Shown here one piece after another: positions 14,861-17,884 of a stretch of 17,884 bases of DNA (position 1 is the stretch's first letter; every line of letters starts with the position of its first letter). This DNA is from PALSA-555 sp035468285. GTDB taxonomy: Bacteria > Actinomycetota > Acidimicrobiia > IMCC26256 > PALSA-555. Made by a program: the position numbers and the translations under genes. The notes below the pieces were generated by a model that was given only the letters and a program-made list of their open reading frames with translations, was not told where the DNA came from and ran no database searches. Location: positions 1-17,884 of the forward strand of contig DATISY010000115.1 of assembly GCA_035468285.1 (NCBI GenBank), read 5' to 3'.

Positions 14861-16220
14861 GCTGATCGTCGAACCACATCTTGGGCGTCCGTGCCCCGGC
14901 CAGCTCCCGCAGGGTCGCCGCCCGCCCCGCGCGCTCCTCGGCCGGCATCGACAAGGCCTGGTGCAGCGCGTCGGCCGCCTGCTCAAGATCGAACGGATGC
15001 ATGCGCACGGCGGCAGTTCCGAGGTCGTCCCACGCGCCGGCGTCGGGGGACAGGCACACGACCCCATCCCGTCGGTTGAGGAGCGGGCCCTCCTTGGCGA
15101 CGAGATTGAGGCCGTCCTTGATCGCGTTGACGACGAGCACGTCGTAGCGGCCCATGGCCGCCACCGTGCTCGGGTAGTCGTCCTTGGTGTCAACCACGAC
15201 GGGTGCCCAGCCGCTCGTCCCCCACCGGTCGTTCACGCGGGCCGCTGCCGTCTCGACCTCTTGTCGGTACGCCTGGTACTCGGCCAGCGTCTCGCGGGAC
15301 GCGTTGAGGCGGGCGACGAAGCTGACGCGTTCGCGCCATTCCGGGTGTCGCTCGAGGAGCAGGTCGTAGGCGAGAAAGCCGCGCACGATGTTCTTCGACG
15401 GGTCGATCCGGTCGACGCGCAGCACCAAGGCGCGGTCGCCGACGACCCCGTCGAGCTCCTGCGCGGCGTGGCGCGCCTCATCCGATGCCGCGAGGGTGGT
15501 CAAGGCGTCCGGGTCCGGGCCGAGTGGCGCCACGAACGTCGGGACAGACAAGGCGGCGCCGAGGATCTCCCGGGCCGACGCCTCGTAGGCCTGCGCCCAG
15601 CGGCGCGCGTGAAACCCGCACGGGGCAGCCGCCATCGATGCGCACAGCGCGGTGGCCGCATAGTCCGGGAGCACCCGGATCGAGTTCGGCCCACAGAACG
15701 GCGTGTGCGTGAAATGGGCGAGCCGCAGGTCGGGGCGGTGGGCCCGGAGCAGTCCCGGCACCAACGCGAGGTGCATGTCCTGGACGAGTACCACCTCGCC
15801 GTCATCGGCCAGCTCGGCTGCCGCGTCCGCGAACGCGACGTTGGCCGCCTCGTACGACTCCCACGCCTCGCGCCAGCGGCCGTCGAAGCGCGGTCGGCGT
15901 GTCAGGTCGAACAGTCCGTGGTAGAGGAACCAGAGCGTGCCGTTCGACACAACCTCGTACGCGGCGCGGAACGTCTGGGGGTCCACGTCGAGGAGCCGCA
16001 GATCGACGCCCGCGGCGTGCACGGCGCCCGCCCGGACGGCACCCCGGTCCGCGTCGCTCAGCGCCGCGGCGATCCAGGTGCTGTCCCCGCCGGCCGCACC
16101 CGACAGGAGCAGCGGGGCCAGTGAGCTGGCCAACCCGCCCGCGCCCGGACGCGCTACGTACGTCCCGTCGGCGCCCGGTTCGTAGCGGTACGGGCCCCGA
16201 TTCGAGAGAACGACCGTCAC
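14844..16220 (-). CDS. otsA: GT20 trehalose-6-phosphate synthase (OtsA-like)
   Basis: The product is a 458-residue GT-B glycosyltransferase of family GT20, expected to join an NDP-glucose to glucose 6-phosphate. The N-terminal loop GAGGLASSL (26-34), TLWFLYHGL (95-103), LVQDMHL with Asp148, RVDRIDPSK with Arg271 and Lys276, and NAIKDGLNLVAKE with Asp369 correspond to the donor- and phosphate-binding positions of E. coli OtsA. The sequence is of the shorter, divergent actinobacterial type, so other sugar-phosphate acceptors or a VldE-like role cannot be excluded; the facing otsB supports trehalose phosphate. The GTG start overlaps the treT stop (GTGA on the minus strand, 16220-16217), making a coupled operon. 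Confidence 0.88.
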   Translation of the reverse strand: MTVVLSNRGPYRYEPGADGTYVARPGAGGLASSLAPLLLSGAAGGDSTWIAAALSDADRGAVRAGAVHAAGVDLRLLDVDPQTFRAAYEVVSNGTLWFLYHGLFDLTRRPRFDGRWREAWESYEAANVAFADAAAELADDGEVVLVQDMHLALVPGLLRAHRPDLRLAHFTHTPFCGPNSIRVLPDYAATALCASMAAAPCGFHARRWAQAYEASAREILGAALSVPTFVAPLGPDPDALTTLAASDEARHAAQELDGVVGDRALVLRVDRIDPSKNIVRGFLAYDLLLERHPEWRERVSFVARLNASRETLAEYQAYRQEVETAAARVNDRWGTSGWAPVVVDTKDDYPSTVAAMGRYDVLVVNAIKDGLNLVAKEGPLLNRRDGVVCLSPDAGAWDDLGTAAVRMHPFDLEQAADALHQALSMPAEERAGRAATLRELAGARTPKMWFDDQLIEAR

Positions 16221-17467
16221 CGCAGCTCGCTGAGCAGCAGCAACCAGTCGTGGAGCTCGGTGGTGGCGAGGAAGTTCGCCCGGACGTGCTCGCGCCCCTG
16301 GGAGCCCATCGCGTCAGCCCCGACAGGGTCGGCGAGGAGGTCGATGATGCGTTGCGCGCATCCCTCGACGCTGTCGACGAGAAAGCCCGTGAAGTCGTCG
16401 ATGACCTGCAGCTTGATGCCACCGGCGCGGCCGCCGACGACGGGTCGACCCTTCCAGAGGGCCTCGCTGACCGTCAGCCCGAACCCTTCCCGGAGCGACT
16501 TCTGCACCATGACCGTCGCGATCCGCTGGAACGCGTTGATCTGCACCGACCCGACCTGATGCAGGTTCGAGAGCAGGTGGATGTCCCGGTCGCCGGCGCG
16601 GGCCTGCTCGGTCTCCTCCCAGACCCGGAACCCTTCCGGATCGTCGGTGGCCATCGAGCCTGCGAGCAGCAGCTGCGCGTCGGGGACCTGCTCGCGCACG
16701 ATCCGGAACGCTTCGACCACTCCGATCGGGTCCTTCCACGGATCGAAGCGGCTCACCTGGCAGACGATCGGCCGTTTGGTGTCGATCCCGTACTGGCGGG
16801 TCAGCTCCTCGCAGAACGGCCGGGCGAGGTCGAGGTTCTTCACCGAGAGTGGATCGATACACGGGTGCAGCTCGACGACTCGCTCCATCTTCAGTGACGC
16901 GGGCACGAACTCGGCCAACGTCCACACCGACGCGTCATGGAGCTCCACGAACGGCCGGAAGAACTCCCACACCGTCGGGTTCGCGACGGTCAGGTCGATA
17001 TGGCAGCGCCAGATCCACCGCGTCCGGTCGTTGGAGAACGACGGGTGGTCACGCAGGAAGTGGAGCAGCGCCGCCGGCTGCGGGTCGTGGACGACGATGA
17101 CGTCGAACGCGTCGTCCATCATCAGGGAGTTGTCGAGGATCCGCTCGAGATAGATCTTCTGCATGTGGGGCGTCCACTCGATGTCCGCACCCTGCAGCGC
17201 GTTGTGGACCTGCTTGGTGACCGCGAAGAACTCGTCGCTGCCGTGCAGGACCTGCCACTCGGCGTCGATGCCGATGCTGCGCAGCAACGGCACGTGCGTC
17301 GCGAGCAGCTCCGCGACGCCGCCGCCGTACGCGGTGGCGCTGACGTGGAGCACGCGGGCGCCCTCCAGCGGCTCGGCGGCCTCCCGGATCTGCGCGATCG
17401 GCTCGTCGCCGACGATGCCGGCGTAGTGGGCGAGCTCCTTTTCGAGCAGCGGGACACGCTCGAGCAT
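16217..17467 (-). CDS. treT: Trehalose synthase TreT (glycosyltransferase family 4)
   Basis: TreT makes trehalose in one step from NDP-glucose and free glucose (reversible in characterised enzymes). The protein has 416 residues, essentially the length of the Pyrococcus horikoshii enzyme, which it resembles along its whole length. Landmarks are TAYGGGVAELL (46-55), HGSDEFFAVTK (75-85), VHDPQPAALL (127-135), WIWRCHIDL (151-159), VSRFDPWK (238-245), LAGSMATDDPEGF (268-280) and the GT4 E-x7-E motif in REGFGLTVSEALW (326-338). The ATG at 17467 is chosen because it matches the family N-terminus and has a TAGATT -10 ending seven bases upstream, suggesting a leaderless mRNA; an ATG at 17488 is the alternative. 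First gene of a treT-otsA operon. Confidence 0.93.
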   Translation of the reverse strand: MLERVPLLEKELAHYAGIVGDEPIAQIREAAEPLEGARVLHVSATAYGGGVAELLATHVPLLRSIGIDAEWQVLHGSDEFFAVTKQVHNALQGADIEWTPHMQKIYLERILDNSLMMDDAFDVIVVHDPQPAALLHFLRDHPSFSNDRTRWIWRCHIDLTVANPTVWEFFRPFVELHDASVWTLAEFVPASLKMERVVELHPCIDPLSVKNLDLARPFCEELTRQYGIDTKRPIVCQVSRFDPWKDPIGVVEAFRIVREQVPDAQLLLAGSMATDDPEGFRVWEETEQARAGDRDIHLLSNLHQVGSVQINAFQRIATVMVQKSLREGFGLTVSEALWKGRPVVGGRAGGIKLQVIDDFTGFLVDSVEGCAQRIIDLLADPVGADAMGSQGREHVRANFLATTELHDWLLLLSELR

Positions 17468-17473
17468 CCAGGC

Positions 17474-17480
17474 CAATCTA
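17474..17480. promoter_or_regulatory. Overlapping -10 elements of a symmetric bidirectional promoter (treT / glycerate kinase)
   Basis: The 19 bases between the treT ATG (minus, 17467) and the glycerate kinase ATG (plus, 17487) contain AATCTA/TAGATT. On the minus strand TAGATT (17480-17475) fits TAnnnT and ends exactly seven bases before the treT ATG. On the plus strand CAATCT (17474-17479) ends exactly seven bases before the kinase ATG. Both would yield leaderless transcripts. No clear -35 is seen on either side. Confidence 0.4.
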
Positions 17481-17486
17481 GTGAGC

Positions 17487-17884
17487 ATGCCCACCGCCGT
17501 CGCGTGTCCTGACAAGTTCCGGGGGACGCTCACCGCGCCCGAGGCCACCGCCGCGATAGCCGCCGGCCTGCACCGAGCGGGCTTCGACGACATACGGAGC
17601 GTGCCCCTCGCCGACGGTGGCGACGGGACCCTCGATGCCCTCCTCGCGGCGCGCGGTGGCAGCCGCCGTCGAGTGCGCGTCACCGGACCGCTCGGCGACC
17701 CCGTCGACGCCGAGTACGGGCTGACCGCGGACGGCCTCGCGATCGTCGAGATGGCCCAGGCGAGCGGCCTCGCGCTCGTCGCGCCCCGCAACGACCCCCT
17801 GCGCGCGTCGACCCGCGGCACGGGCGAGCTGCTCGCCGCGGTCGCCCGCAGCGGAGCGAAGCGCGCGCTCGTCGGCGTGGGTGG
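17487..17884 (+). CDS. Glycerate kinase (GlxK/GarK family), N-terminal part (3' end outside window)
   Basis: The first 132 residues of a glycerate 2-kinase, which phosphorylates D-glycerate using ATP in glyoxylate and photorespiration-like salvage. Family signatures seen are ACPDKFRGTLTAPEATAAI (6-24), the substrate-binding VPLADGGDGTLDALL (about 43-57), TGPLGDPVDAEYG, VEMAQASGLALV, and STRGTGELL near the cut end. The ATG at 17487 fits the family N-terminus; a GTG two codons upstream is possible. It is divergent from treT with only 19 bases between starts, so its promoter must overlap treT coding sequence or the shared element. A link to the trehalose genes is by position only. Confidence 0.92.
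   Translation, partial: MPTAVACPDKFRGTLTAPEATAAIAAGLHRAGFDDIRSVPLADGGDGTLDALLAARGGSRRRVRVTGPLGDPVDAEYGLTADGLAIVEMAQASGLALVAPRNDPLRASTRGTGELLAAVARSGAKRALVGVG

Noticed and set aside
14961..16124. A 387-codon plus-strand frame inside otsA.
   Set aside because: It is antisense to the GT20 gene, whose catalytic residues are in the minus frame; no start context or domain.

Overview
The window is a gene-dense, high-GC stretch with frequent GTG starts and many 1-4 base start/stop overlaps. Its content points to an actinobacterium. It carries ClpC with a UVR segment, CarD, a RadA/DisA pair, a GlxR/Crp-like regulator, and a DUF3263 gene followed by a LytR_C protein. The order carD-ispD-ispF-cysS-rlmB near radA and disA is the same neighbourhood as in Mycobacterium tuberculosis (Rv3579c-Rv3586). 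The set also includes a TreT-type trehalose synthase, a family known from archaea and from deep actinobacteria such as Rubrobacter. I therefore infer a deep-branching, non-mycobacterial lineage of the Acidimicrobiia or Thermoleophilia kind. That placement is inference only.

Layout. 1-2.1 kb holds the 3' part of clpC and an LppM-like membrane lipoprotein. 2.1-2.75 kb is a HAD phosphatase on the minus strand, divergent from radA across a short gap rich in inverted repeats. 2.8-6.0 kb holds radA, disA (c-di-AMP synthase) and a dienelactone-hydrolase-family protein that overlaps the disA stop. A Crp/Fnr regulator (minus, 6.1-6.7 kb) is divergent from carD. 6.8-10.8 kb is a housekeeping run: carD, ispD, ispF, cysS, rlmB and tRNA-Thr(UGU). 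10.9-12.6 kb on the minus strand is a two-TM GAF-GGDEF protein. 12.7-13.1 kb is a decayed region with the remnant of an AHL-lactonase-like metallo-beta-lactamase gene joined to a fragment resembling a DUF1501 C-terminus. 13.3-14.05 kb holds the DUF3263/LytR_C pair. 14.07-17.5 kb is a trehalose block: otsB (plus) converges on the minus-strand operon treT-otsA. A glycerate kinase, cut by the window end, diverges from treT.

How the genes fit together. RadA and DisA are a known partnership coupling DNA-repair intermediates to c-di-AMP. CarD sets rRNA/housekeeping promoter activity. IspD and IspF are two consecutive-pathway enzymes of MEP isoprenoid synthesis. CysS, RlmB and tRNA-Thr serve translation. 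OtsA plus OtsB and TreT would be two separate routes to trehalose. Three genes in about 8 kb relate to nucleotide second messengers: DisA for c-di-AMP, the Crp-like protein for cAMP, and the GGDEF protein for c-di-GMP.

Most of the window is ordinary conserved chromosome. The points most worth a second look are the basic histone-like tail on CarD, the symmetric treT/glycerate-kinase promoter, the DisA-coupled hydrolase, the decayed quorum-quenching-type gene, and the TGTGAC-rich radA/HAD operator region. I saw no insertion sequence, phage, CRISPR or rRNA.
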